A DNA stretch of 49,092 nucleotides from Mucilaginibacter psychrotolerans (lineage in GTDB: Bacteria; Bacteroidota; Bacteroidia; Sphingobacteriales; Sphingobacteriaceae). Both the position numbers and the translations under genes were made by a program. The stretch lies in assembly GCF_004519315.1 (NCBI RefSeq), contig NZ_SOZE01000005.1, forward strand, positions 1-49,092, written 5' to 3'. Below the pieces are notes generated by a model. It saw only the letters and a program-made list of their open reading frames with translations, did no database searches and was not told the origin of the DNA. Shown here piece by piece: positions 7,812 through 15,309 of the stretch. Numbering within the stretch: the first letter of the stretch is position 1; every line of letters starts with the position of its first letter.

Positions 7812-8771
7812 TTATTTCTCGCTGCCTGTTTCTGTTTTTGGCAGACCCGCTTCCAACCTTTTGGGCCTTAGCACGTAATATATCCCAAAGAAAGCTACGA
7901 TGAGCGAGATGAGGTAGAACGACCCCGGCAAAAACACCGCCAGGCTCTTTTCCATAGGGAACCAGCGGGTGAGGTAGGTAAACACCGTTTCGCGGATACC
8001 GGCACCGCCTACGCTGATGGGGATAATGGTAGCCAGTGCAGATATCAGGAACGATAAGAGGTAGGGCGAGAACTTACCGGTAAAATCCTGACCCAGCAGT
8101 ACGAATACGATAGCCAGCACCTGCAGGGCTTGCACGCATATCGCCTTTAAGTGTCCCTCAAAAAAATAATGTGTGTACTCCCTGAAGAATTTGTAAGCCA
8201 CGCCATAGTAAACAATAGATGCGAGCGTAAATATCCCCAAAGGGATACCGATATGGATATCTATCTGCGGAATTAAAAAGATAAGCGCTACAGTGATCAA
8301 CCCGATGGCCCAAAGCCCGCTAAGCCTATCAAACATAATAGCCCAGAACACCTTTTTTGCAGAGTGCTTGTACGTTTTGCTCAACAGGTATATTTTGTAA
8401 CCATCGCCGCCAATACCACCTGGCAGCAGGAAATTATAGAAGAGCCCCAATAGATATAAACGGAAATTGAATCGCGCATCGAGGTGCAGCTGAATAGATT
8501 TGAAATAGCTGGACAAGCGCCAGGACGAGAACACCATACTGCCAAAAAAGCTGACCAATGCGGCCAGCATCCACCAGTAGTTGGCATGCAGCAAGCGGTA
8601 TTTAACCTGCATAAGCAAATCTTGTTTACCATGAAACAGCAGGTAAAGCAAACCCACGGTTACGGCAACTTTTAGCAGCAACTTGGTTGCACTCCAAAGC
8701 CTGTCTTTCCAGGTTTTGGGTTCAACGGCTTTCTCCGTTTCCTCTACCTCGGTTTCTATCAAGTCCTTCAT
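7812..8771 (-). CDS. flippase-like multi-pass membrane protein (LPG synthase TM / UPF0104 family)
   Basis: 319 residues with about eight hydrophobic segments. Family-typical pieces include FYNFLLPGGIGGDGYKIYLL, IMFDRLSGLWAIGLI and IPISVGGAGIRETVF. This is the membrane domain found in MprF-type lysylphosphatidylglycerol synthases and in stand-alone YbhN-like proteins, and it is linked to lipid or polyprenyl-linked substrate movement. No aminoacyl-transfer domain is attached. The N-terminus (MKDLIETEVEETEKAVEPKTWKDR) is charged and cytoplasmic. The ATG lies about 170 bp from the divergent aguB. Confidence 0.85.
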   Translation of the reverse strand: MKDLIETEVEETEKAVEPKTWKDRLWSATKLLLKVAVTVGLLYLLFHGKQDLLMQVKYRLLHANYWWMLAALVSFFGSMVFSSWRLSSYFKSIQLHLDARFNFRLYLLGLFYNFLLPGGIGGDGYKIYLLSKTYKHSAKKVFWAIMFDRLSGLWAIGLITVALIFLIPQIDIHIGIPLGIFTLASIVYYGVAYKFFREYTHYFFEGHLKAICVQALQVLAIVFVLLGQDFTGKFSPYLLSFLISALATIIPISVGGAGIRETVFTYLTRWFPMEKSLAVFLPGSFYLISLIVAFFGIYYVLRPKRLEAGLPKTETGSEK

Positions 8772-8797
8772 TCGGGTGCAAAGCTATGTTTTTTTTG

Positions 8798-8900
8798 GAT
8801 TACACCGATTTCACAGATTTGATTTCACAGATTTTAACAATTATCGTTTCGTTATTTCTTTATCAAATCGGTGTAATCATTCGGTGTAATCGGTGAAATC
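8798..8900. repeat. inverted repeat of the GATTACACCGATTTCAC type
   Basis: GATTACACCGATTT at 8799-8812 is the reverse complement of AAATCGGTGTAATC at 8865-8878. A further copy of the right arm follows (GTGTAATCGGTGAAATC, 8884-8900). It fills the spacer between the flippase-like gene and aguB, just upstream of the aguB promoter. Confidence 0.75.
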
Positions 8901-8914
8901 ATCCTCCAAATAAC

Positions 8915-8922
8915 TACTTTTG
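8915..8922 (+). promoter_or_regulatory. Bacteroidota -7 element for aguB
   Basis: TACTTTTG fits the TAnnTTTG consensus. The expected start of transcription would be near 8928-8930, leaving a leader of about 12 bases before the ATG at 8941. Confidence 0.55.
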
Positions 8923-8940
8923 CGGCAAATTTCTAACACT

Positions 8941-9810
8941 ATGGGGAAAGTACAAGTAGGCCTGGTGCAAACAACCTGCACCGCCAATAAGCAGGAAAAC
9001 CTGGATAAAGCTATCGTAAAGGTGCGCGAAGCAGCCGCCAAAGGCGCGCAGATTGTTTGCCTGCAGGAGCTTTTTACGTCGCTATATTTTTGCGATGTGG
9101 AGGATTACGACAATTTCGCATTGGCCGAATCTATCCCCGGCCCCTCTACCGATGCCTTGTCGGCCGTGGCTGCAGAGCTTGGCGTGGTCATCATAGCCTC
9201 CCTGTTTGAGAAACGTGCGCAGGGCGTTTACCATAACACTACCGCCGTTTTAGATGCAGATGGACAGTACCTGGGCAAGTACCGCAAAATGCACATCCCT
9301 GATGACCCGGGCTTTTACGAGAAATTCTACTTCACCCCCGGTGACCTGGGCTACAAGGTTTTCAAAACCAAATTCGCCACAATAGGCGTGTTGATCTGCT
9401 GGGACCAATGGTACCCCGAAGCTGCCCGCATTACCGCGCTGATGGGTGCCGAAATACTCTTCTACCCTACTGCAATAGGCTGGGCCACCACGCAGGACGA
9501 AGCTACCAACGTAGAACAATACAACGCCTGGCAAACCATACAACGCTCGCACGCAGTGGCCAATGGCGTGTACGTGGTAAGCGTAAACCGCGTGGGCGAA
9601 GAAGCCGGCGTGAAATTCTGGGGAGGATCGTTCTTCGCTAACCCATTCGGTGCCATTATGCACCAAACCACTCCAGATCAGGAAGAGGTTGTGGTAATGG
9701 AACTAGATCTGGATAAATCTGATTATTACCGCAGTCATTGGCCATTCCTGAGGGATCGCCGTATAGATTCGTATCAACCCATAACAAAACGTCTCATCGA
9801 CGGCGATTAA
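8941..9810 (+). CDS. aguB: N-carbamoylputrescine amidase
   Basis: 289-residue nitrilase-superfamily C-N hydrolase. The catalytic triad is E43 (CLQELFTS), K116 (YRKMHIPDDPGF) and C153 (ICWDQWYPEAARI). The run CWDQWYPEAA with FYPTAIGW downstream is characteristic of the carbamoylputrescine subgroup, which releases putrescine, CO2 and ammonia. I use the ATG at 8941 (MGKVQVGLVQ); an upstream start at 8920 would overlap the -7 element. Agmatine deiminase follows on the same strand after 144 bp, giving both steps from agmatine to putrescine. Confidence 0.94.
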   Translation: MGKVQVGLVQTTCTANKQENLDKAIVKVREAAAKGAQIVCLQELFTSLYFCDVEDYDNFALAESIPGPSTDALSAVAAELGVVIIASLFEKRAQGVYHNTTAVLDADGQYLGKYRKMHIPDDPGFYEKFYFTPGDLGYKVFKTKFATIGVLICWDQWYPEAARITALMGAEILFYPTAIGWATTQDEATNVEQYNAWQTIQRSHAVANGVYVVSVNRVGEEAGVKFWGGSFFANPFGAIMHQTTPDQEEVVVMELDLDKSDYYRSHWPFLRDRRIDSYQPITKRLIDGD

Positions 9811-9850
9811 TTAAGACGAGGATTAATTAACACGCACGCCTTCCCCACCG

Positions 9851-9934
9851 CGTCATTGCGAGGAACGAAGCAATCTTCCGAATAGCATATCCAATATGCA
9901 TAGCTTAGAGATTGCTTCGTTCCTCGCAATGACG
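9851..9934. repeat. 26-bp perfect inverted repeat of the GTCATTGCGAGGAACGAAGC family
   Basis: Arms at 9851-9876 and 9909-9934 are perfect reverse complements around a 32-base loop that itself contains GCATAT/ATATGC. The same word family recurs in degenerate form at 22062-22290 and inside the T9SS plug gene near 31935-31970. It separates aguB from aguA. In RNA it would form a long hairpin that could reduce read-through, but no T tract follows. Confidence 0.92.
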
Positions 9935-9954
9935 GTTTGAAATAAAAACTGACC

Positions 9955-10995
9955 ATGAGCACCACCAACATACCTACCGGACTCCACTTCCCCGCCGAAT
10001 GGGCTAAACAGACTGCTATGTGGCTTAGCTGGCCTCACAAAGAGGCCTCCTGGCCGGGTAAAATAGATCTTATTTATCCCAAATATTGCGAATTTATAAA
10101 GGTTGTATCGGAGGGCCAGTTGGTGCGTATTAACGTGGCTGATGAGGCAATGGAATGGTTTGCAAAACAGCAATTGCAATTAGCGGGAGTTGATCTAAGC
10201 GAAGTAGAATTCTACCACTTTGCAACCAACGATGCCTGGTGCCGCGACCATGGTCCCGCGTTTTTGGTGGACTACGAAACCAAAGAGAAAGCCATAGTAG
10301 ATTGGGGTTATAATGCCTGGGGCGGCAAATACCCTCCGTACGATCTGGACGATGTTATCCCTACCAAAATTGCCAATCACTTCAACCTGCCGGTTTACCA
10401 TCCGGGTATCGTAATGGAAGGCGGCTCGGTAGATTTTAACGGTGCCGGCACCCTGCTTACCACTACAGCTTGTCTGCTGAACCCTAACCGCAATCCGCAT
10501 TTAAACCAACAGCAAATAGAAGGTTACCTGCAAAAGTATTACGGCGTAGAGCAGATATTATGGCTGGGCGATGGCATTGTTGGCGATGATACTGACGGCC
10601 ATATAGACGACATTACCCGTTTTGTTAATACCGATACCGTAGTTACCGTAGTGGAACACGATAAAAACGACGAAAACTACTACTTGCTGCAAGAGAACCT
10701 GCAAAGCCTCAAAACCATGCGCCTGCTCAACGGCAAGCAGCTAAACATCGTAGAACTGCCTATGCCCGATGCCGTGATATACGACGACCAGCGATTACCC
10801 GCCTCTTACGCCAATTTCTATATCGGCAATGCCGCCGTTGTTGTACCCACCTACCGCAGCAAGCACGACGATAAAGCATTGGATATTATCCAGGGCTGCT
10901 TCCCCGATAGGAAAGTGGTTGGGATAGATTCTACAGACATTATCTGGGGTTTGGGCAGCTTCCATTGTTTGAGCCAGCAGGAGCCGGCGGTGTAA
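9955..10995 (+). CDS. aguA: agmatine deiminase
   Basis: 346-residue member of the peptidyl-arginine/agmatine deiminase fold, converting agmatine to N-carbamoylputrescine plus ammonia. Diagnostic segments are SWPHKEASWPG, WCRDHGPAFLVD, VDWGYNAWGGKYPP, MEGGSVDFNG, DDTDGHIDDITRFV and the C-terminal IWGLGSFHCLSQQEP with the nucleophile C338. All active-site pieces and the length are normal. A rho-independent terminator (11015-11058) follows 19 bases after the stop codon, closing the aguB-aguA unit. Confidence 0.95.
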   Translation: MSTTNIPTGLHFPAEWAKQTAMWLSWPHKEASWPGKIDLIYPKYCEFIKVVSEGQLVRINVADEAMEWFAKQQLQLAGVDLSEVEFYHFATNDAWCRDHGPAFLVDYETKEKAIVDWGYNAWGGKYPPYDLDDVIPTKIANHFNLPVYHPGIVMEGGSVDFNGAGTLLTTTACLLNPNRNPHLNQQQIEGYLQKYYGVEQILWLGDGIVGDDTDGHIDDITRFVNTDTVVTVVEHDKNDENYYLLQENLQSLKTMRLLNGKQLNIVELPMPDAVIYDDQRLPASYANFYIGNAAVVVPTYRSKHDDKALDIIQGCFPDRKVVGIDSTDIIWGLGSFHCLSQQEPAV

Positions 10996-11014
10996 TTTAA
11001 AAGTTCCAGCAAAA

Positions 11015-11058
11015 AAGTAAAGGCGGTTATCTTTAAATGATAATCGCCTTTACTTTTT
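11015..11058 (+). terminator. rho-independent terminator after aguA
   Basis: AAGTAAAGGCGGTTAT (11015-11030) pairs with ATAATCGCCTTTACTT (11040-11055) with one unpaired or G-T position, followed by a T run. It is flanked by A and T runs and could work in both directions. Confidence 0.85.
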
Positions 11059-11113
11059 CACCGACAATTTATCCATACTTACCGACTTCTTCAATTACAT
11101 CGCCAATAAGCGG

Positions 11114-11144
11114 TTTGCATAAACCAAATGTTACATTAGTTTTG
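11114..11144 (+). promoter_or_regulatory. promoter for the LiaF-like/DUF4288 genes
   Basis: TTTG at 11114-11117 (-33 element), a 19-base gap, then TAGTTTTG at 11137-11144 (TAnnTTTG, -7 element). The spacing is right for the primary sigma factor of Bacteroidota. The ATG follows at 11168. Confidence 0.7.
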
Positions 11145-11167
11145 GGTAACATTAAAATTTAGATATC

Positions 11168-12007
11168 ATGAACACCAACATAAATCCAAAACCTAACAAA
11201 GCCAATGGCGCAGTTATGGCTGGGGCAATACTGCTCCTCGTAGGCAGCTATATGCTACTTAGGCAACTTAACATTTTGCTCCTGCCCGATTATATAGATC
11301 TTGATCCCCTATGGCTGGTGTTCATCGGCCTATGGATAGGTTCGCGCAGCAATTTCCAAAAATCAAACTGGGTTATTATCACCGGCCTGGGCGTAATATG
11401 GCTTATCAACGCCAATATCAACAACGCTAATGGCATTGTTTGGCCGGCCGCCTTCATAGCCCTGGGCTTGTGGATCATCATGAAGAAGAAGAAAACCGGC
11501 GACCATTTAAACGACGGCGACTTTTGGGACAAAAAATACCAGGCCGACACCGTTAGCGGCGAAAAACCCCTGGCAGATTTTGGCGAGGCTGCTCCATACA
11601 ACGCCTCTACCGGCGTACCCCCAACCGATGGCGGTACAAGCAGTGGCACCGTGCCTCCCCCATCGCACGATGATATTTTAGATGCTACCGCCATTTTTGG
11701 CGGCGTAAATAAAACTATCTTCTCTAAAAACTTTAGGGGTGGCGATATTACCAACATCTTCGGCGGTACCGAAATTGATTTTACCCATGCCGATATCGGA
11801 ACCCGTGCAGTTATAGATATAACGCAGGTGTTCGGTGGCACCAAAATCATCGTACCGGCCAACTGGCAGGTAATTGTAGATATGAGCGCCATTTTTGCCG
11901 GTACCGACGATAAACGCTTGAAGAGCATGCAGGCCATGAAAAGCGACAAGGTACTAATTATCAAAGGCGTATCCTTATTTGCCGGACTGGAAATACGCAG
12001 CTACTGA
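11168..12007 (+). CDS. LiaF-like membrane protein with C-terminal beta-solenoid-type domain
   Basis: 279 residues. Four hydrophobic segments occupy roughly residues 15-120 (GAVMAGAILLLVGSYMLL, LDPLWLVFIGLWIG, WVIITGLGVIWLI, VWPAAFIALGLWII). A polar Pro/Thr/Ser linker then leads to a soluble domain with repeated strands (DATAIFGGVNK, GGDITNIFGGTEIDF, ITQVFGGTKIIVP, MSAIFAGTDDKR). This is the plan of LiaF/VraT-type proteins that restrain LytS- or LiaS-type kinases in Firmicutes envelope-stress systems. Here a kinase and LytTR regulator lie 500 bp downstream on the same strand, which makes a sensory partnership plausible but unproven. Confidence 0.82.
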   Translation: MNTNINPKPNKANGAVMAGAILLLVGSYMLLRQLNILLLPDYIDLDPLWLVFIGLWIGSRSNFQKSNWVIITGLGVIWLINANINNANGIVWPAAFIALGLWIIMKKKKTGDHLNDGDFWDKKYQADTVSGEKPLADFGEAAPYNASTGVPPTDGGTSSGTVPPPSHDDILDATAIFGGVNKTIFSKNFRGGDITNIFGGTEIDFTHADIGTRAVIDITQVFGGTKIIVPANWQVIVDMSAIFAGTDDKRLKSMQAMKSDKVLIIKGVSLFAGLEIRSY

Positions 12008-12052
12008 TCAATACCCCATTCATCTATACAATAACCTGTAACACCCAGCAAA

Positions 12053-12388
12053 ATGAATTGGTACGTAGCGAAATTAGTTTTCAGAGTGATAAGCGGCAAT
12101 GGCGATCACAACCCGCAGTTCGACGAGCAGCTGAGGCTGATAAACGCCAACAACGAGCAGCACGCCTTTGAAAAAGCCAGCAACATAGGCCACGCCAACC
12201 AGGATAGCTTTGTTAACGTGCAAAAGCAAACCGTAAAATGGCAATTTATTGATGTTGCCGAACTTAACGCCATAGGCACACCTACAGATGGTGCCGAGCT
12301 TTACTACAACATCCACGAAGCACCCGACCCGGACCTGTATATTGCCTGGGCGCACCATAAATCGGCCCTGTTGGGGGTAAGGAACTAA
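12053..12388 (+). CDS. DUF4288 domain protein
   Basis: 111 residues opening with MNWYVAKLVFRVISGNGDHNPQFDEQLRLI, with WQFIDVAELNAI and a Tyr-rich end. This matches the small DUF4288 family as I recall it. It is probably cytoplasmic, with no signal or membrane segment. It follows the LiaF-like gene by 45 bp and precedes the kinase pair. Function is unknown. Confidence 0.7.
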   Translation: MNWYVAKLVFRVISGNGDHNPQFDEQLRLINANNEQHAFEKASNIGHANQDSFVNVQKQTVKWQFIDVAELNAIGTPTDGAELYYNIHEAPDPDLYIAWAHHKSALLGVRN

Positions 12389-12391
12389 AAA

Positions 12392-12490
12392 GAATATCGA
12401 ATAACGAATGTCGAATAATGAACTCCGAAGTTCTTTCATACTTCATCATTCGACATTCAACATTCGGTGTTCGACATTGAAAGACTTCGG
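12392..12490. repeat. inverted repeat between DUF4288 gene and kinase gene
   Basis: CGAATGTCGAATAATGAA (12405-12422) pairs with TTCATCATTCGACATTCA (12442-12459) with two mismatches. An outer CCGAAG/CTTCGG pair lies at 12425-12430 and 12485-12490. The whole spacer is made of GAATATCGAA/TTCGACATTC-like words, a pattern seen in other Bacteroidota spacers. Confidence 0.7.
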
Positions 12491-12521
12491 CACTATAATA
12501 AAACAAATTAAACCATAGGTT

Positions 12522-13556
12522 TTGGCATCATCAGCTTTATCAGGAGGAAAATTATTTGGGGCATTTGCTATCTGCGGGGTGGTTTGGGCCGCCTTGCAGG
12601 CTTATATCCTGCATAGTTTCGGCTTTGTTTGGATGGTAGCCCTTGCCGATAGCGCAATGAGCGCCCTTATGCTCTCCATGGCCTGCTGGCTCATCAACAA
12701 TAACCTGCGCTACTACCAGCCCGACCGTGGCAGCTACATTTACCTGTTGGTTTGGTGCGGTGCACTTGCGGCAGGTTGTACTGCGGCAGGCAGGTACATA
12801 CTGCCCTTCTTCAATTTCGGTGTTGTATATGACAACTTTTTGAAGCAATCGTTCATCATCCGCCTCTTTACAGATTTTTTGGCCATCGGCTGGATGGCCA
12901 TGATCAGTGCCTTGTTCTATTCACAGTTAGACAACAAGAAAACCGAAGAACGCAAAACCGAAGCCGAAAAACTAGCCCGCGATGCCGAACTTTACAACCT
13001 TCGCCAGCAATTGCAGCCCCACTTTTTGTTCAACAGCTTAAACTCCATCAATGCGCTCATCGGCTTTAAGCCCGACGAGGCCCGCAAGATGATACACCAG
13101 TTATCAGATTTTTTGCGCGGCACGCTGAAAAAGGATGACCAGCTACTGGTTCCCCTGAACGACGAGCTTACGCATTTGAATTTATACCTGGAGATAGAGA
13201 AGGTGCGCTTTGGCCACCGCCTGCAAACCGAAATAAGCTGCCACGAAAAATGCGGCAAGGCCCTGCTGCCCTCCATGCTATTGCAGCCATTGGTAGAAAA
13301 TGCGATAAAATTTGGCCTGTACGATACCATCGGCGAAGTAACCATCAGCATCAGCGGCGAACTGGAGGATAACTACCTCATCATGACCATACAAAACCCC
13401 TACGATTCGCAAACATCCCGGCCCCGCAAGGGCACTGGTTTTGGCCTCAGCGGGGTACAACGCCGATTATATTTAATATTTGCCCGCAACGATTTGATGG
13501 AAACCCATGCAAATGATAATATATTTACAACCATTATAAAAATACCGCAGTTATGA
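12522..13556 (+). CDS. LytS-type sensor histidine kinase
   Basis: 344 residues: four hydrophobic segments in the first 135 residues, a short coiled linker (NKKTEERKTEAEKLARDAEL), then a HisKA_7TM/His_kinase domain with LRQQLQPHFLFNSLNSINAL (phosphoacceptor His) and an ATPase domain (LQPLVENAIKFG, GTGFGLSGVQRRL). It would phosphorylate the LytTR regulator encoded immediately downstream, whose ATG overlaps its stop by 4 bases. The start is a TTG at 12522, four bases after an in-frame TAG. No ATG precedes the first hydrophobic segment, and the family pattern WAALQAYILHSFGFVW follows at once, so a non-ATG start is likely. Confidence 0.9.
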   Translation: MASSALSGGKLFGAFAICGVVWAALQAYILHSFGFVWMVALADSAMSALMLSMACWLINNNLRYYQPDRGSYIYLLVWCGALAAGCTAAGRYILPFFNFGVVYDNFLKQSFIIRLFTDFLAIGWMAMISALFYSQLDNKKTEERKTEAEKLARDAELYNLRQQLQPHFLFNSLNSINALIGFKPDEARKMIHQLSDFLRGTLKKDDQLLVPLNDELTHLNLYLEIEKVRFGHRLQTEISCHEKCGKALLPSMLLQPLVENAIKFGLYDTIGEVTISISGELEDNYLIMTIQNPYDSQTSRPRKGTGFGLSGVQRRLYLIFARNDLMETHANDNIFTTIIKIPQL

Positions 13557-14302
13557 CACGCGTTTTGATTATTGACGACGAGCCCCTGGCACGCATGGTT
13601 GTACTGGAATACCTGCAAGCATTTCCACAAATACAGGTGCTGCAGGAATGCGGCGATGGCTTCGAGGGCCTGAAGGCAATACAACAGCACCAGCCTGATT
13701 TGATTTTTCTGGATGTGCAGATGCCCAAGATAAACGGTTTTGAGATGCTGGAACTGGTGGAGAATCCGCCTGCCGTAATATTTGCTACCGCTTTTGACGA
13801 GTTTGCCATAAAAGCATTTGAAACCCATGCGGTGGATTATTTATTGAAACCCTTCAGCAAGGAACGTTTCGTGAAAGCCATAGATAAATATTTGGCGCAC
13901 TCCGCCGCCGGGCCTGCCGCTAACGCAAAAACTACCGAGACCATATTGGAAATTGCCGCGCAATCGCCCGCGCAAAATGAGCGCATTGTGGTAAAAACAG
14001 GCACCAAAGTGAAGATAATCTCGGTACAGGATGTAGAATACCTGCAAGCCGACGATGACTACGTAAGCGTAATCACGGCCGAAGGTGCGTTCCTGAAAAA
14101 TAAAACCATGGCCTTCTTCGAGAAGACATTAGACCCGCGTTACTTTGTGCGCGTGCATCGCTCCTATATCATCGCCATACAACAAATAACCCGTTTAGAC
14201 CCTTACGAGAAAGACAGCCACCTGGCCATCTTAAAATCGGGCGCGAAGATACCGGTAAGCAAAACAGGGTATGTAAAGCTGAAGCAGGTGTTGGGGATAT
14301 AA
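13553..14302 (+). CDS. LytTR-family response regulator
   Basis: 249 residues. The receiver domain carries the acidic pair D8-D9, phosphoacceptor D54 (IFLDVQMP), T79 and K99 (DYLLKPF). The LytTR DNA-binding domain occupies about residues 145-245 (VKIISVQDVEYLQADDDYVSV, FVRVHRSYIIAIQQI). Regulators of this type bind direct repeats as dimers. The 4-base overlap with the kinase gene indicates a translationally coupled pair. Confidence 0.94.
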   Translation: MTRVLIIDDEPLARMVVLEYLQAFPQIQVLQECGDGFEGLKAIQQHQPDLIFLDVQMPKINGFEMLELVENPPAVIFATAFDEFAIKAFETHAVDYLLKPFSKERFVKAIDKYLAHSAAGPAANAKTTETILEIAAQSPAQNERIVVKTGTKVKIISVQDVEYLQADDDYVSVITAEGAFLKNKTMAFFEKTLDPRYFVRVHRSYIIAIQQITRLDPYEKDSHLAILKSGAKIPVSKTGYVKLKQVLGI

Positions 14303-14313
14303 AGCCTATTTTA

Positions 14314-14895
14314 ATGGATAATAACACCAGTTGGACACCATCACCCGATGATAACCTGCAAGGGATTACCGACCCTAATGTTATCAATGAAATTGAAGGG
14401 GTTGGAATAGGTAACGCTGAGTTATTCATATTTGAGTTAGACAACCAAGTAGAATTATCTGCTGCATTAATACTCGATATCCATCGGATAGGTTTTTCTA
14501 AACTATATGATTGGGCAGGCAAATGGCGTACTAATGAGGCAATTGTGGGAAATTTACATCCTCCACACGCCACTCAGGTTTTACAACTTATTTATCAGTT
14601 TATCGATAATTTAAATTATAAGCTATCTGCGCTTACCACCGCTAAAGACCATGTGAGCAATCTGGCTTATGCGCATTATGAATTTATCCGCATACATCCT
14701 TTCAATAATGGGAACGGCAGAACAGGCAGGTTACTAATGAATTTAATTGCACTCAAACTAGGGTATCATCCTCTACAACTTTATCATCGGGATGGCGAAG
14801 GCAGGAAAATATACATTAATGCCATGAAAACGGCAGATAGAGGCGACTTTAGCTTACTTCAAGATTTAATTGCTAAAGAACTGCGGCCCCTTTAA
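14314..14895 (+). CDS. Fic-domain protein (mobile mystery protein B type)
   Basis: 193 residues. The Fic core includes KLYDWAGKWRTNEAIVG, the flap, and the active loop at residues 128-139, HPFNNGNGRTGR. Fic enzymes transfer AMP or other phosphate-linked groups to proteins. The residue normally D or E in HPFx(D/E)GNGR is Asn here, which may change metal binding or donor choice. No [S/T]xxxE[G/N] inhibitory helix is evident within the protein. The N-terminus WTPSPDDNLQGITD resembles the mobile mystery B family, but no mystery protein A gene is beside it. It follows the LytTR gene by 11 bp and converges with the small gene at 14866-15051, overlapping by 30 bases. Confidence 0.88.
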   Translation: MDNNTSWTPSPDDNLQGITDPNVINEIEGVGIGNAELFIFELDNQVELSAALILDIHRIGFSKLYDWAGKWRTNEAIVGNLHPPHATQVLQLIYQFIDNLNYKLSALTTAKDHVSNLAYAHYEFIRIHPFNNGNGRTGRLLMNLIALKLGYHPLQLYHRDGEGRKIYINAMKTADRGDFSLLQDLIAKELRPL

Positions 14896-15051
14896 TTCGG
14901 CATCATGTAGTAGCGTTTTAACAAGTTCTTCAACACGAGTTTCCTCAATTGTTTGATCTTCGAGCGCCATAGTCGAATAAATTGTATCCGTAAGCACTTT
15001 TGTTAAAAAAGTCCTATCTTTTAGTTGCGGATATTTTTCGTAGAATTTCAT
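14866..15051 (-). CDS. small protein resembling a Fic antitoxin / inhibitory helix
   Basis: 61 residues from the ATG at 15051; an upstream start at 15096 would add 15. The centre IYSTMALEDQTIEETRVEEL resembles the inhibitory helix of Fic systems ([S/T]xxxE[G/N], often SxALEGNTLTxEET): here T27-M-A-L-E31 is followed by D32 in place of G/N. Class I antitoxins such as VbhA are separate proteins of about 60 residues. It converges on the Fic gene and shares the last 30 bases with it. Function is inferred from motif and position only; it could instead be a decayed Fic N-terminus. Confidence 0.5.
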   Translation of the reverse strand: MKFYEKYPQLKDRTFLTKVLTDTIYSTMALEDQTIEETRVEELVKTLLHDAELKGPQFFSN

Positions 15052-15097
15052 TTTATCAAATATAACAATTTTCGAGGAAATAGTTTTTATCACCAAA

Positions 15098-15175
15098 TTG
15101 CCGCTGCCGCGAGATTAGCGCAGCGTATCTCGTGGTAGGCATGGCTTAAGCTTCCAGCTTCAGCCATGTCGGCAA
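15098..15175. other. three-way-junction-like structured spacer element
   Basis: An outer pair TTGCCG (15098-15103) / CGGCAA (15170-15175) encloses two hairpins: CGAGAT/ATCTCG (15110-15132) and CATGGCT/AGCCATG (15140-15168). It has no coding potential and lies just upstream of the small antitoxin-like gene on its strand. It may be another dispersed palindromic repeat. Confidence 0.55.
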
Positions 15176-15282
15176 AATAACCAAATACAAGTTTTAATAT
15201 CAAACAAATCATTTTTTGAAGAATAAAAATCTAATTATATAACTTTATTAAAATTTTATTCTGAACCAACTGTTAACTTAGG

Positions 15283-15290
15283 TATATTTG
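15283..15290 (+). promoter_or_regulatory. -7 element for the L,D-transpeptidase gene
   Basis: TATATTTG fits TAnnTTTG, 19 bases before the ATG at 15310. No convincing TTG is visible at the -33 distance. Confidence 0.45.
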
Positions 15291-15309
15291 ATTAATCAAA
15301 TTACCAACG

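Noticed and set aside
11290..11964. 224-codon open frame antisense to the LiaF-like gene
   Set aside because: It mirrors the codon pattern of a well-supported gene and its translation has no domain-like features.
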